DNA of 64,000 nucleotides from contig NZ_CP139970.1 of the NCBI RefSeq assembly GCF_034424545.1, positions 1,364,001 to 1,428,000 on the forward strand, read 5' to 3'. The DNA comes from Trinickia caryophylli. Its GTDB lineage: Bacteria > Pseudomonadota > Gammaproteobacteria > Burkholderiales > Burkholderiaceae. The position numbers were made by a program, and so were the translations under genes. Under the pieces are notes generated by a model. It was not told the origin of the DNA. It saw only the letters and a program-made list of their open reading frames with translations, and did not search any database. Positions 1 to 7,771 of the stretch are shown in pieces. Position 1 is the first letter of the stretch. Every line of letters starts with the position of its first letter.

Positions 1-182
1 CCGATCGGCGTGACGCTGACTTCGCTCGTGCCGCGCTCGAAAATCTGCACATTCAGCTCGTCCTCGAGCTTCTTGATCGCAACCGACAACGTCGGTTGGC
101 TGACGAAGCATGCCTCGGCGGCGCGGCCGAAATGTCGCTCGCGCGCCACCGCCACGATGTATTTGAGTTCGGTGAGCGTCAT
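1..182 (-). CDS. oxyR: Hydrogen-peroxide-sensing LysR-type regulator OxyR, N-terminal part only
   Basis: Only the first 60 codons are in the window; the gene runs off the left edge. The visible part is a LysR winged helix-turn-helix: a start MTLTELKYIVAVARE, then the recognition region around FGRAAEACFVSQPTLS and the family-typical KKLEDEL followed by FERG. This matches OxyR closely rather than a generic LysR protein. OxyR is a cytoplasmic activator of catalase, peroxidase and thiol-repair genes; its redox cysteines lie outside the window, so the call rests on the DNA-binding domain. In Pseudomonas and related bacteria oxyR sits beside recG; here a glycan operon separates them. Confidence 0.85.
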   Translation of the reverse strand, partial: MTLTELKYIVAVARERHFGRAAEACFVSQPTLSVAIKKLEDELNVQIFERGTSEVSVTPI

Positions 183-209
183 GGTGGGGACAATCAACGC
201 ATAAAGTTC

Positions 210-228
210 GATAGGTTTATCTTATACA
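210..228 (-). promoter_or_regulatory. Possible oxyR promoter/operator dyad
   Basis: The 140 bp between the oxyR start and the sulfotransferase stop contain the dyad GATAGGTTTATC followed by TTATACACC, AT-rich against a GC-rich background and 28 bp upstream of the oxyR start codon. It loosely resembles the ATAG/CTAT half-sites of OxyR operators, and LysR-type genes are usually autoregulated. This is a pattern match only; no clear -35/-10 pair was assigned. Confidence 0.3.
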
Positions 229-322
229 CCTACCGCGCGAATTCGCCAACCGCTGAACGACGAAGCGGCGCGCGTCTCAGCGAAAGCCCCCATTCATGTG
301 GGCCACACCGAACGATCCGGCC

Positions 323-1207
323 TTACTCGGCCTGCACTGTATTCATGTACAGAAAACCGCCCCACTGTCGATAGAAACGGTTCATGCAGTATTCGTAGAG
401 CGGCAGGTCGTACCGGCACGCCTCCATCAGCAATTCGATCGCGCGCAGGCTCAAGGGCTGCCCATGGCGCGTCACGGTACGGCTGCTGCTGCGAGACACC
501 TGACGCAGCGGCGCCAGCCCGCCGGCCCCGGTGGCCTGCTGGCGGGCGAGGAACTCCGGCTCATGGATCGCGGCCAGGATGGCCGCGGCGTTGGCCAGTT
601 CCTCGAGCGGTGCAGTCAGATAAAAGGACCGCAGCGCTTCGAGTGCCAGCGCGTAGGCGTCTTTCGGGGGCGCGACAATGATCGAGCGCCAGACGTCGTG
701 CCGCACCACGCCCTCGTCGACGAGACAAGCGAAGAAGTAGGTGTAGATATTGAAGACGCTGATATCGTCCATCTTCGATTCGATGAACGACTCCAGCGAT
801 ACCTCGGGCCGGCAGCCGAATTGCTCGTTCTGCGTGTCGCGATAGATCTTCCTGGACCATTCGTAGTACGACACGATGCGATCGAACGGATGACGCAGCA
901 CGGTGAAGCAGGCAACCTTCTCCGGCTCGAGATAGCGCTGGATTTGCACCGGCACGTGAATGTGCAAGAACCGGTGCGAAGCGAACTCGCGTTGGAAGGA
1001 CCCTGAGTCGCGCAGCTCGGCGAAAATCGAGAACCGCTTCGACTCGACGAACGTGTCGAGCACGAAGTCGTTGCCGAGGTTGGTGAAAAGAAAATCGAGT
1101 AACGCGCTACCGCCCGTGCGCGGCACGTGCGCGAAGCAGTACCGATTCACTCCTTCCAATTGGCCCCGGGCCAGTGCCAGGGCCTCGTCTCGCGAGGTCA
1201 ACGACAT
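323..1207 (-). CDS. PAPS-dependent sulfotransferase family protein of the glycan operon
   Basis: A 294-residue protein expected to transfer sulfate from PAPS to a sugar or glycan. The 5'-phosphosulfate loop is seen near residues 26-38 (FAHVPRTGGSALLDF, the P-[KR]-T-G-G-S form typical of carbohydrate sulfotransferases), and a 3'-phosphate motif follows as VLRHPFDRIVSYY. No signal peptide or membrane anchor is seen, so it should act in the cytoplasm before export. The longest frame begins 56 codons earlier inside the thiamine enzyme; the ATG at 1207, 11 bp after that gene's stop, is the likely start. It is the last gene of the operon. The acceptor is unknown; the family call is firm, sulfation of this particular glycan is inferred from context. 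Confidence 0.8.
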   Translation of the reverse strand: MSLTSRDEALALARGQLEGVNRYCFAHVPRTGGSALLDFLFTNLGNDFVLDTFVESKRFSIFAELRDSGSFQREFASHRFLHIHVPVQIQRYLEPEKVACFTVLRHPFDRIVSYYEWSRKIYRDTQNEQFGCRPEVSLESFIESKMDDISVFNIYTYFFACLVDEGVVRHDVWRSIIVAPPKDAYALALEALRSFYLTAPLEELANAAAILAAIHEPEFLARQQATGAGGLAPLRQVSRSSSRTVTRHGQPLSLRAIELLMEACRYDLPLYEYCMNRFYRQWGGFLYMNTVQAE

Positions 1208-1218
1208 ACCGTTGCCGC

Positions 1219-2997
1219 TCACATCAAGTACTTGGCGACGCGCGAGTAGAGCTCTTCGGAGAGCTCCGGCGACATCTTGTGAAGCGGGTTGGACGCCATG
1301 CCCGTCGGCGTCACGCGGCTCGTGATCTTCGGGAAGTAGGTCTGTTCCGGATCGATCGTCACGAGGAACGCACACGGGCCTTCGGCCTCGAACTGCTCGA
1401 TGAAGCGCGGATCGTTTTCGTAACCGACGCCCACGCGCACGGCCGGCACGCCGTACGCGGCAAAAAGCGCTTCCCAGTTCGGCAAGCCGAGGCCGGTCTG
1501 CAGATCGCAGCCGACGTACCGGCCGCCGAAATAATTGCGTTGCGTCATGCGAATCGACGCATAGCCCGAATCGTCGAAGACGAACATCTTGAGATTGAGC
1601 TTGTTGACGCCGACCGTTCCGACTTCCTGCAGGTTCTGCGAGAAACCGCCGTCGCCTTCGACGAGAATCACGCGGCGGTCGCGATTCGCAAACGCCGCGC
1701 CGATCGCGCCCGACAGCCCGTAACCCATCGCCGCCAGCCCCTTGTTCGTCACGATGCGCTGCCCGACCTTTTGAGCGAACGTCTGCATCATGACCGTGAA
1801 CGCGCCGCCGCTGCTGCAGGGAATGACGACATCATCGGCACGCGCGAGCGTCGAGAGCCGCTCCACGAACCGGAACGGCGAGAGGTAGCCTTCCCGGGTC
1901 GCGTTTTCTTCCACGAGCGGCAGTGCCTTCTTGACTTCTTCGCAATGGTGCAGCCACTCGGGCCATTGGCCCTCGATTCGCTGCATGATCGGCACAAGCC
2001 ACGCATTGACGTCGGCGCACACGGGCAGGTCCACGCGCGGGTGGCCCTTCGCGAGCTCCGCCGGGTCGCAATCGATCTGAACCACTTTCGCCTTCAGGCC
2101 GAACTCCTGCCAATTGAAGCCCGTTTGCTGAAGACCGAGCCGCGTGCCGAGCGCGAAGATGACGTCGGCTTGCTGCAGCAGCAGGTTGGCGTACCGCTGG
2201 CCCCAGGTGTTGGGCCGGCCGAAATAGCAGCGATGATCGGCAGGCACACGATCCATACCGTTCCAGGTGGTGAAGAGCGGCAAATCATGCCGCTCGGCAA
2301 CAGCAGCCAGCGCGGCCGCCGTTTCACGCGATACACCGCCCCCGATCAGGAATGCCGGGCGCTTCGCGGCGCCAAGCAATGTCAGCGCTTCGTCGATCGA
2401 TTCCTCGGCGCGCTTCACGCCGGCCGGCAGCACGGGTGCCGCCGGCACGTCCGGCTGCGCTGTCGGCAACTCGTTCTCCGCGAGTTGGCGGCCCTGAACG
2501 TCGAGCGGTAGTTCGATGAAAACGGGGCCGTGGCGACCATTCTCGTTGCTCGCGCAAAGAGCGGAGAACTCGGCACGCGAAACCGGAGCGTCGAGGCGCC
2601 GGCTGACGACCGTCACGGGCTTGGCGATCGCCACCCCGTCGACCTCCTGGATACCGCGCTGGCGCAGTTGGCCAAGCGCGAGATCGCTCGTCTTCACCTG
2701 ACCGCCGATCACGAGCAGCTCACGACTTTCCAGATACGCACCGGCCAATGCCGTCACGATGTTCGTGAGCCCGGGGCCCGCCGTGACCAGCGCAAGTGCC
2801 TTGCCCGAGGTCGACGTCGCGTTGAAGTATTCCGCAGCCACCCCGGCCGCCACTTCATGGACCACAGGCACGCATTCCAAATGATGGCTGAGGCTCTCGA
2901 GCAAGTGCATGATGTTGCCGCCGGCAACGAAAAAGCAATGCGTGTAGCCATCGGCCTTGAGCCATTCGGCGATCCAGTCGCTATATTTCTTCTGCAT
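1219..2997 (-). CDS. Thiamine-diphosphate-dependent enzyme, acetolactate synthase-like (YerE-type candidate)
   Basis: 592 residues with the three-domain acetolactate synthase/pyruvate oxidase layout. The catalytic glutamate that activates ThDP is E48 (in VVHEVAAG), the central FAD/nucleotide domain spans about 195-350, and the ThDP motif GDGGF begins at residue 448. The second metal-side residue, normally Asn, appears as Asp (FVFDDSGY, 475-476). Housekeeping acetolactate synthases are not found in polysaccharide operons; downstream of RfbF/G/H the closest known role is that of YerE, which adds a two-carbon unit from pyruvate to a CDP-4-keto-3,6-dideoxyhexose. The start overlaps wzt by 17 bp, indicating translational coupling. 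Fold is certain; the sugar-branching role is inference. Confidence 0.75.
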   Translation of the reverse strand: MQKKYSDWIAEWLKADGYTHCFFVAGGNIMHLLESLSHHLECVPVVHEVAAGVAAEYFNATSTSGKALALVTAGPGLTNIVTALAGAYLESRELLVIGGQVKTSDLALGQLRQRGIQEVDGVAIAKPVTVVSRRLDAPVSRAEFSALCASNENGRHGPVFIELPLDVQGRQLAENELPTAQPDVPAAPVLPAGVKRAEESIDEALTLLGAAKRPAFLIGGGVSRETAAALAAVAERHDLPLFTTWNGMDRVPADHRCYFGRPNTWGQRYANLLLQQADVIFALGTRLGLQQTGFNWQEFGLKAKVVQIDCDPAELAKGHPRVDLPVCADVNAWLVPIMQRIEGQWPEWLHHCEEVKKALPLVEENATREGYLSPFRFVERLSTLARADDVVIPCSSGGAFTVMMQTFAQKVGQRIVTNKGLAAMGYGLSGAIGAAFANRDRRVILVEGDGGFSQNLQEVGTVGVNKLNLKMFVFDDSGYASIRMTQRNYFGGRYVGCDLQTGLGLPNWEALFAAYGVPAVRVGVGYENDPRFIEQFEAEGPCAFLVTIDPEQTYFPKITSRVTPTGMASNPLHKMSPELSEELYSRVAKYLM

Positions 2998-3727
2998 GAT
3001 TCCGTTCAGTCGTTGAGTCTATCGATTCTTCGCCGACGATCTTGCCGTGCGAAACATGCAGAATCCGACTGCATGTCCGTGCGAGCATCGCCTGATCATG
3101 CGATGCAATCACGACGATCGCCGAGCGGTTCATGAGGTGCGTGAGGCGCTCGGAAGCGCGCTCGCGGAATTCGTCGTCGCCGACGCTGAGCCATTCGTCC
3201 ATCAGCAGGATGTCCGAACCCACCGATGTCGAAATCGCAAAGGCGAGCCGCATCATCATGCCGCTCGAGTAAGTGCGCACGGGGAGTTTCAGGTATTCGC
3301 CGAGCCCCGAGAAATCGGCGATTTCGTCGGCATGCGGGCGAATGCGCTTCGGCGACAGGCCCATCGTGATCCCGCGCAATACGATGTTCTCTTCGCCTGT
3401 GGCGTCGGAGTCGAAGCCCGTTGCGATATCGAGCAGCGAAGTCACCGAGCCTTCGATGTCGAGCCGGCCGGAAGTCGGCTCGTAAATCCCGCTGAGCGCC
3501 CTCAACAACGTGGTCTTGCCCGAGCCGTTGTGACCGAGCAGGCCGATGCGCTCGCCGTCACCGAAGTGAAACGACATGCCGTCGACGGCGCGCACGCTGA
3601 CACGCTTGTCGCTACCGGAGAGCCTGCCGCCCGTCGCGGCCTTGAGAAAAGTCTTTCTCATGGACCGCTGCGCGCCCTGGTAAATCGGAAACTCGACGAC
3701 GAGTTCTTCTGCCGTGATATGAGCCAT
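2981..3727 (-). CDS. wzt: Polysaccharide ABC exporter, ATP-binding protein Wzt
   Basis: A 248-residue nucleotide-binding subunit that would power export of an undecaprenyl-linked glycan with the adjacent permease. Walker A GHNGSGKT is at 65-72, the signature YSSGM at about 153-157 (the YSSGM form typical of TagH/Wzt exporters rather than LSGGQ importers), Walker B ILLMDE at 173-178 and the switch histidine in IASHD. It ends soon after the ATPase fold, so it lacks the C-terminal carbohydrate-binding domain found in Wzt proteins that read a chain-terminating cap. It lies 3 bp after wzm and overlaps the thiamine enzyme gene. Confidence 0.9.
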   Translation of the reverse strand: MAHITAEELVVEFPIYQGAQRSMRKTFLKAATGGRLSGSDKRVSVRAVDGMSFHFGDGERIGLLGHNGSGKTTLLRALSGIYEPTSGRLDIEGSVTSLLDIATGFDSDATGEENIVLRGITMGLSPKRIRPHADEIADFSGLGEYLKLPVRTYSSGMMMRLAFAISTSVGSDILLMDEWLSVGDDEFRERASERLTHLMNRSAIVVIASHDQAMLARTCSRILHVSHGKIVGEESIDSTTERNHAEEI

Positions 3728-3730
3728 GGC

Positions 3731-4534
3731 TTACAACCAATACACGATGCGCGAACGAAAGCGCGAGAAAAAGGCGAACGACAGGAATGCCGTTGCGAGC
3801 ATCACCGCCGCCACGCTTTGCCACAGCACCGGATCGAACCGCTCCCCTAGCAGCGGATTGCGCACGAGCTCGAGCATGTAGAAAAACGGATTCAGCTCCG
3901 CGATCCACTCCCGGTTTTTCAGGACGTCGGCACGCCACATGATCGGAGTCATGAAAAACACGACCTGCAGCACGTTGGCGACGATCTGCGGAATATCGCG
4001 AAACCGCGCGCTCAGAAGGCCTACGAGCAGCGCCAGCCAGAACAGGAATACCGCGACGATGGCGAGCCCCACTACGGCCATCGCCAAGCCGGTGAGGCTC
4101 AACGGCCGGAACCAGAGCACGACAGCCAGCAGCACGACCGCGTTATGCGCGAAGATAATCACGTTGCGCCAGATCAGCCTCAGCACATAGGACGCGATCG
4201 GTATCTGTCCTGACTTGATGCTTCCTTCCGCGCCCATGAACACGAAGCAGCTTTCGTTGATCACGGCCGCCATGAAGTTCCAGGTGATCAACCCCGCCGC
4301 CAGATACGGGATGTAGTGTGCGACGTCCTGATGGAACAGTCCCGCATACATGACCCCGAGGCCGGCGACGAGCAGCGCCGTGCTCAGGGTGATCCAGAAC
4401 GGCCCGAGCACGGAACGGCGGTAGCGCTGACGAATGTCGTGCCAGCCGAGAAAGACCCACGTCTCGGTGGCATTCAACGCCTTGCGCAGATCTCCCGCGG
4501 CTTCCGCCATCCGCGTGGAAAACGACTTTTGCAA
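3731..4534 (-). CDS. wzm: Polysaccharide ABC exporter, permease Wzm
   Basis: A 267-residue integral membrane protein of the ABC-2 type with about six hydrophobic segments, including LGPFWITLSTALLVAGLGVM near the N-terminus and paired helices in the middle. It forms the channel with Wzt for moving a lipid-linked glycan across the inner membrane. The frame opens with TTG at 4534, preceded by AGGA at a good distance; the ATG at 4510 (MAEAAGDL) is an alternative. It sits between rfbH (12 bp upstream) and wzt (3 bp downstream). The partner ATPase next door makes the exporter assignment secure; whether the cargo is O-antigen or a capsule-like polymer is not decided by sequence. Confidence 0.88.
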   Translation of the reverse strand: MQKSFSTRMAEAAGDLRKALNATETWVFLGWHDIRQRYRRSVLGPFWITLSTALLVAGLGVMYAGLFHQDVAHYIPYLAAGLITWNFMAAVINESCFVFMGAEGSIKSGQIPIASYVLRLIWRNVIIFAHNAVVLLAVVLWFRPLSLTGLAMAVVGLAIVAVFLFWLALLVGLLSARFRDIPQIVANVLQVVFFMTPIMWRADVLKNREWIAELNPFFYMLELVRNPLLGERFDPVLWQSVAAVMLATAFLSFAFFSRFRSRIVYWL

Positions 4535-4546
4535 TTGCAGTCCTGA

Positions 4547-5860
4547 TTAAAAATTGACGCCGACGAACGTTTCGAGCCGATCGACGACGTAATCGAGCAT
4601 CTCGGACGTCAGCCCCGGGTATACCCCTACCCAGAACGTCTGGTTCATGATGCGGTCCGTCTGCTCGAGCGTGCCCGACACGCGATAGTTGCGCCCCTTC
4701 ATATACGGCTGGCGAGTCAGATTGCCCGCGAAAAGCAAACGCGTGCCGATTTTATACTGGTCGAGGTACTCGAGCAGATCGACGCGGTTGAACGACGCGG
4801 ATTCGCGAATCGTGATCGGGAAGCCGAACCAGGACGGCTCGCTGCCGGGCGTCGGCTCCGGCAGAATGAGAAACTCCTCGCACGAAGCCAGTTTCGACTT
4901 CAGGTAGTCGAAGTTGTGCTTGCGCGCCTCGATGAAGCTCTCGAGCTTGTCCATCTGCGCGAGCGCGCACGCGGCCTGCATGTCGGAGATCTTCAGGTTG
5001 TAGCCGAGGTGCGAGTACGTGTACTTGTGGTCGTAGCCGAACGGCAGATCGCCCAGCTTCCAGCAAAAGCGCTTGCCGCAGGTGTTGTCCTTGCCCGGCT
5101 GGCAGTAGCAGTCGCGGCCCCAATCGCGGATCGATTCCACCGCGCGGCGCAGGTCCGGATTGTTCGTGAACACCGCACCGCCCTCGCCCATCGTGATGTG
5201 ATGCGCGGGGTAGAAGCTCAACGTGCCGATATCGCCGAACGTGCCGACGAGCCGCCCATCGTAGCGCGAGCCGAGCGCGTCGCAGCAGTCTTCGACGAGC
5301 CACAGGTTGTACTTGTCGCACAGTTCGCGCACGACCTTCAGGTTGTACGGATTGCCGAGCGTGTGCGCCAGCATGATCGCCTTCGTCTTCGGCGTGATCG
5401 CCGCCTCGATCAACGCCGGATCGACGTTGTAGGTCGGAATGTCCACGTCGACGAAAACGGGAATCGCACCGTTCTGAATGATCGGATTGACCGTCGTCGG
5501 GAAGCCCGCCGCCACGCCGATCACTTCGTCGCCGGGCACGATCGCGCGCTCGCCGAGCGTCGGCGAGGTCAGCGCCGTGAAGGCAAGCAGGTTGGCCGAC
5601 GAACCGGAGTTCGTCGTCAAGACGTTCTGCACGCCCAGGAATTTGGCAAGGCGCGCCTCGAATGCTTCGTTGAAGCGTCCCGTCGTCAACCAGCCATCGA
5701 GGGCCGCTTCGATCATCAGCCCGACTTCAGCGCCGTCGATCACCTTGCCGGAGGGCGGGATGACGGTCACGCCCGGTTCGAAGTCGCGCCGGCGAAACGC
5801 CTCTTTCGAATATTGTTGAGCGAGTTCGCCGATTTGCTTTCTCAGGGAATCTTGAGTCAT
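4547..5860 (-). CDS. rfbH: CDP-4-dehydro-6-deoxyglucose 3-dehydrase (E1, RfbH/DdhC)
   Basis: A 437-residue PMP- and [2Fe-2S]-dependent enzyme that removes the C3 hydroxyl of CDP-4-keto-6-deoxyglucose, giving the 3,6-dideoxyhexose precursor. Two diagnostic features are present: the usual PLP lysine is replaced by histidine (H220 in [13 protein letters not shown]), and the cluster ligands follow C-X57-C-X1-C-X7-C exactly at C193, C251, C253 and C261. These numbers coincide with those known for the Yersinia enzyme when the ATG at 5860 is used, supporting that start over the TTG at 5878 and ATG at 5875. No gene for the E3 iron-sulfur flavin reductase that feeds it electrons is present in the operon. 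Confidence 0.95.
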   Translation of the reverse strand: MTQDSLRKQIGELAQQYSKEAFRRRDFEPGVTVIPPSGKVIDGAEVGLMIEAALDGWLTTGRFNEAFEARLAKFLGVQNVLTTNSGSSANLLAFTALTSPTLGERAIVPGDEVIGVAAGFPTTVNPIIQNGAIPVFVDVDIPTYNVDPALIEAAITPKTKAIMLAHTLGNPYNLKVVRELCDKYNLWLVEDCCDALGSRYDGRLVGTFGDIGTLSFYPAHHITMGEGGAVFTNNPDLRRAVESIRDWGRDCYCQPGKDNTCGKRFCWKLGDLPFGYDHKYTYSHLGYNLKISDMQAACALAQMDKLESFIEARKHNFDYLKSKLASCEEFLILPEPTPGSEPSWFGFPITIRESASFNRVDLLEYLDQYKIGTRLLFAGNLTRQPYMKGRNYRVSGTLEQTDRIMNQTFWVGVYPGLTSEMLDYVVDRLETFVGVNF

Positions 5861-5881
5861 TGTGAGGACTTCCATCAAGGG

Positions 5882-6967
5882 TCACGCTTCGCAAAAGCGT
5901 GAAATTTGTTCCAGGCACACCTCGCGCATGTCGGCGCCGCCGAGATAGGCGCGATGCCACGAGACCACTTCGTCGAGCGCGCGCGCAAGATCCCAGCGCG
6001 GCTGCCAGCCGAGCCGGCTGCGCGCCTTGGAGCAGTCGAGCTTCAGGTAATGCGCCTCGTGCGGGTGCTTCGTCGCATCGTCGACGCGGTAACCGGCGCC
6101 ATTGCCCCAGATCTGCGCCATGCGCTCGGCAATCCACGACACCGGCTTCGCATCATTGTCGCCCGGTCCGAAGTTCCAGCCTTCCGCGCAATCCATCCCG
6201 CCGCTGGCAAGCCGCTGTGCCAGCACGAGGTAGCCCGACACGGGCTCGAGCACGTGCTGCCAGGGCCGGATCGCGTGCGGATTGCGGATCTGCGCCGGCT
6301 TGCCGCTCTCGAATGCTCGCAGCAAATCAGGCACCAGTCTGTCCGTCGCCCAGTCGCCGCCGCCGATCACGTTGCCCGCGCGGCCGCTCGCCAACGCAAG
6401 GCCGTGCCGCGAGAAATCGGCGGCATTGAAATACGAATTCCGATACGCCGAGACGACAAGCTCCGTACACCCCTTGCTGCTGCTATAGGGGTCGTACCCG
6501 CCCATCGCTTCGTTCTCGCGATAGCCCCACGGCCATTCGCGGTTCTCGTAGCACTTGTCGGAGCTCACCACCACGCACGCCTTGGCCTGTCCCCAGGCAC
6601 GCACGGCCTCGAGCAGATGGACCGTGCCCATGACGTTGGTGGCATACGTTTCGACGGGCGCCTCGTACGAATACCGCACGAGCGGCTGCGCCGCCAGATG
6701 CAGCACGATATCGGGTGCCGCATCGCGCAGCGCGCGCGAGAGCGTATCCGGATCGCGAATGTCGCCGATCACCGAGGCCATATTCTCGCCGACTTTCGCC
6801 TGCGTGAAGAGATTCGGCTCGTCGGGCGGCGCGAGCGCGAAGCCCGTCACCTGCGCGCCCATCCGCTGCAGCCACAAGGCGAGCCAGCCGCCCTTGAAGC
6901 CCGTATGGCCCGTCAGGAAAACGCGCTTGCCTTGCCAGAACGCCGGATCGACTACCACTTTTTCCAC
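5882..6967 (-). CDS. rfbG: CDP-glucose 4,6-dehydratase
   Basis: A 361-residue extended short-chain dehydrogenase. It converts CDP-glucose to CDP-4-keto-6-deoxyglucose, using a tightly bound NAD. The Rossmann motif is [19 protein letters not shown] near residue 15, and the catalytic YxxxK is in [12 protein letters not shown] with the SSDK region upstream ([15 protein letters not shown]). The GTG at 6967 gives the family length and overlaps the end of rfbF by 16 bp; the longer frame starting at 7174 lies wholly inside rfbF and is not used. Gene order rfbF-rfbG-rfbH is the classical CDP-dideoxyhexose block. Confidence 0.95.
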   Translation of the reverse strand: MEKVVVDPAFWQGKRVFLTGHTGFKGGWLALWLQRMGAQVTGFALAPPDEPNLFTQAKVGENMASVIGDIRDPDTLSRALRDAAPDIVLHLAAQPLVRYSYEAPVETYATNVMGTVHLLEAVRAWGQAKACVVVSSDKCYENREWPWGYRENEAMGGYDPYSSSKGCTELVVSAYRNSYFNAADFSRHGLALASGRAGNVIGGGDWATDRLVPDLLRAFESGKPAQIRNPHAIRPWQHVLEPVSGYLVLAQRLASGGMDCAEGWNFGPGDNDAKPVSWIAERMAQIWGNGAGYRVDDATKHPHEAHYLKLDCSKARSRLGWQPRWDLARALDEVVSWHRAYLGGADMREVCLEQISRFCEA

Positions 6968-7722
6968 GGTGCCTCCCCGCGCGCCCAAAGCTCCTCGAGG
7001 TGGTGCTTGTCGCGCAACGTGTCCATCGGCTGCCAGAAGCCTTGATGCTCGTAGGCCTGCAGTTGGCCTTGACGGGCCAGCGTCTCGAGCGGCTTGCGTT
7101 CCCAGATCGTGTCGTCGCCGTCGATGAGGTCGATGACCGCGGGCTTCAGAACGAAATAGCCGCCATTGATCCACGCGCCGTCGCCTTGAGGCTTTTCGCG
7201 AAAACTTTCGACTTGCCCGTGATTGATGTTCAGCGCGCCGAAGCGGCCCGGCGGCTGCGTGGCGGTGATCGTCGCCTGCTTGCCGTGCGCGCGATGGAAC
7301 GCGATCAGCTTGCCGACGTCGACGTCGGCCACCCCGTCACCGTAGGTGAAGCAGAAATCCTCTTCGCCCGCCAGGTAATCGCGAACGCGACCGAGTCGGC
7401 CGCCGGTCTGCGTGTCCGCGCCCGTCTCGACGAGCGTCACGCGCCACGGCTCCGCGTTGTTCTGGTGAACTTCCATCTTGTTGCTGGCCATGTCGAACGT
7501 GACGTCGGACATGTGCAGGAAGTAGTTCGCGAAATACTCCTTGATCACATAGCCCTTATAGCCGAGGCAGATGATGAAGTCGTTCACGCCATGATGCGAA
7601 TAGATCTTCATGATGTGCCAGAGAATGGGCCGCCCGCCCACTTCCACCATCGGCTTGGGCCGCAGCCCCGTTTCCTCGCTGAGCCGCGTGCCGAGGCCCC
7701 CCGCCAAAATCACCGCTTTCAT
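6952..7722 (-). CDS. rfbF: Glucose-1-phosphate cytidylyltransferase
   Basis: A 256-residue nucleotidyltransferase that makes CDP-glucose from CTP and glucose-1-phosphate, the first committed step of CDP-dideoxy sugar synthesis. The N-terminal signature [18 protein letters not shown] and the following [19 protein letters not shown] are diagnostic, as is the [11 protein letters not shown] metal site near residue 130. The ATG at 7722 is preceded by a strong ribosome-binding site (GGAGGTGG); the open frame extends 19 codons further without such a site. Its 3' end overlaps rfbG. Length and motifs match the family throughout. Confidence 0.96.
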   Translation of the reverse strand: MKAVILAGGLGTRLSEETGLRPKPMVEVGGRPILWHIMKIYSHHGVNDFIICLGYKGYVIKEYFANYFLHMSDVTFDMASNKMEVHQNNAEPWRVTLVETGADTQTGGRLGRVRDYLAGEEDFCFTYGDGVADVDVGKLIAFHRAHGKQATITATQPPGRFGALNINHGQVESFREKPQGDGAWINGGYFVLKPAVIDLIDGDDTIWERKPLETLARQGQLQAYEHQGFWQPMDTLRDKHHLEELWARGEAPWKKW

Positions 7723-7771
7723 TCCACCTCCCTGTATCGTTGCCCGTCTTCGCGCAGCCGCCCACGACGGC

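Noticed and set aside
1174..2511. Long plus-strand open frames (445 aa here, and similar ones at 4916-5902, 5906-7045, 14314-16704) opposite the glycan genes and recG
   Set aside because: They are antisense shadows caused by high GC third positions; compositions are Arg/His/Asp-rich, have no family motifs and no ribosome-binding sites.
1219..2997. Branched-chain amino acid acetolactate synthase (ilvB)
   Set aside because: No small subunit gene follows, and it overlaps wzt in an export operon; the Asn-to-Asp change in the ThDP motif also differs.
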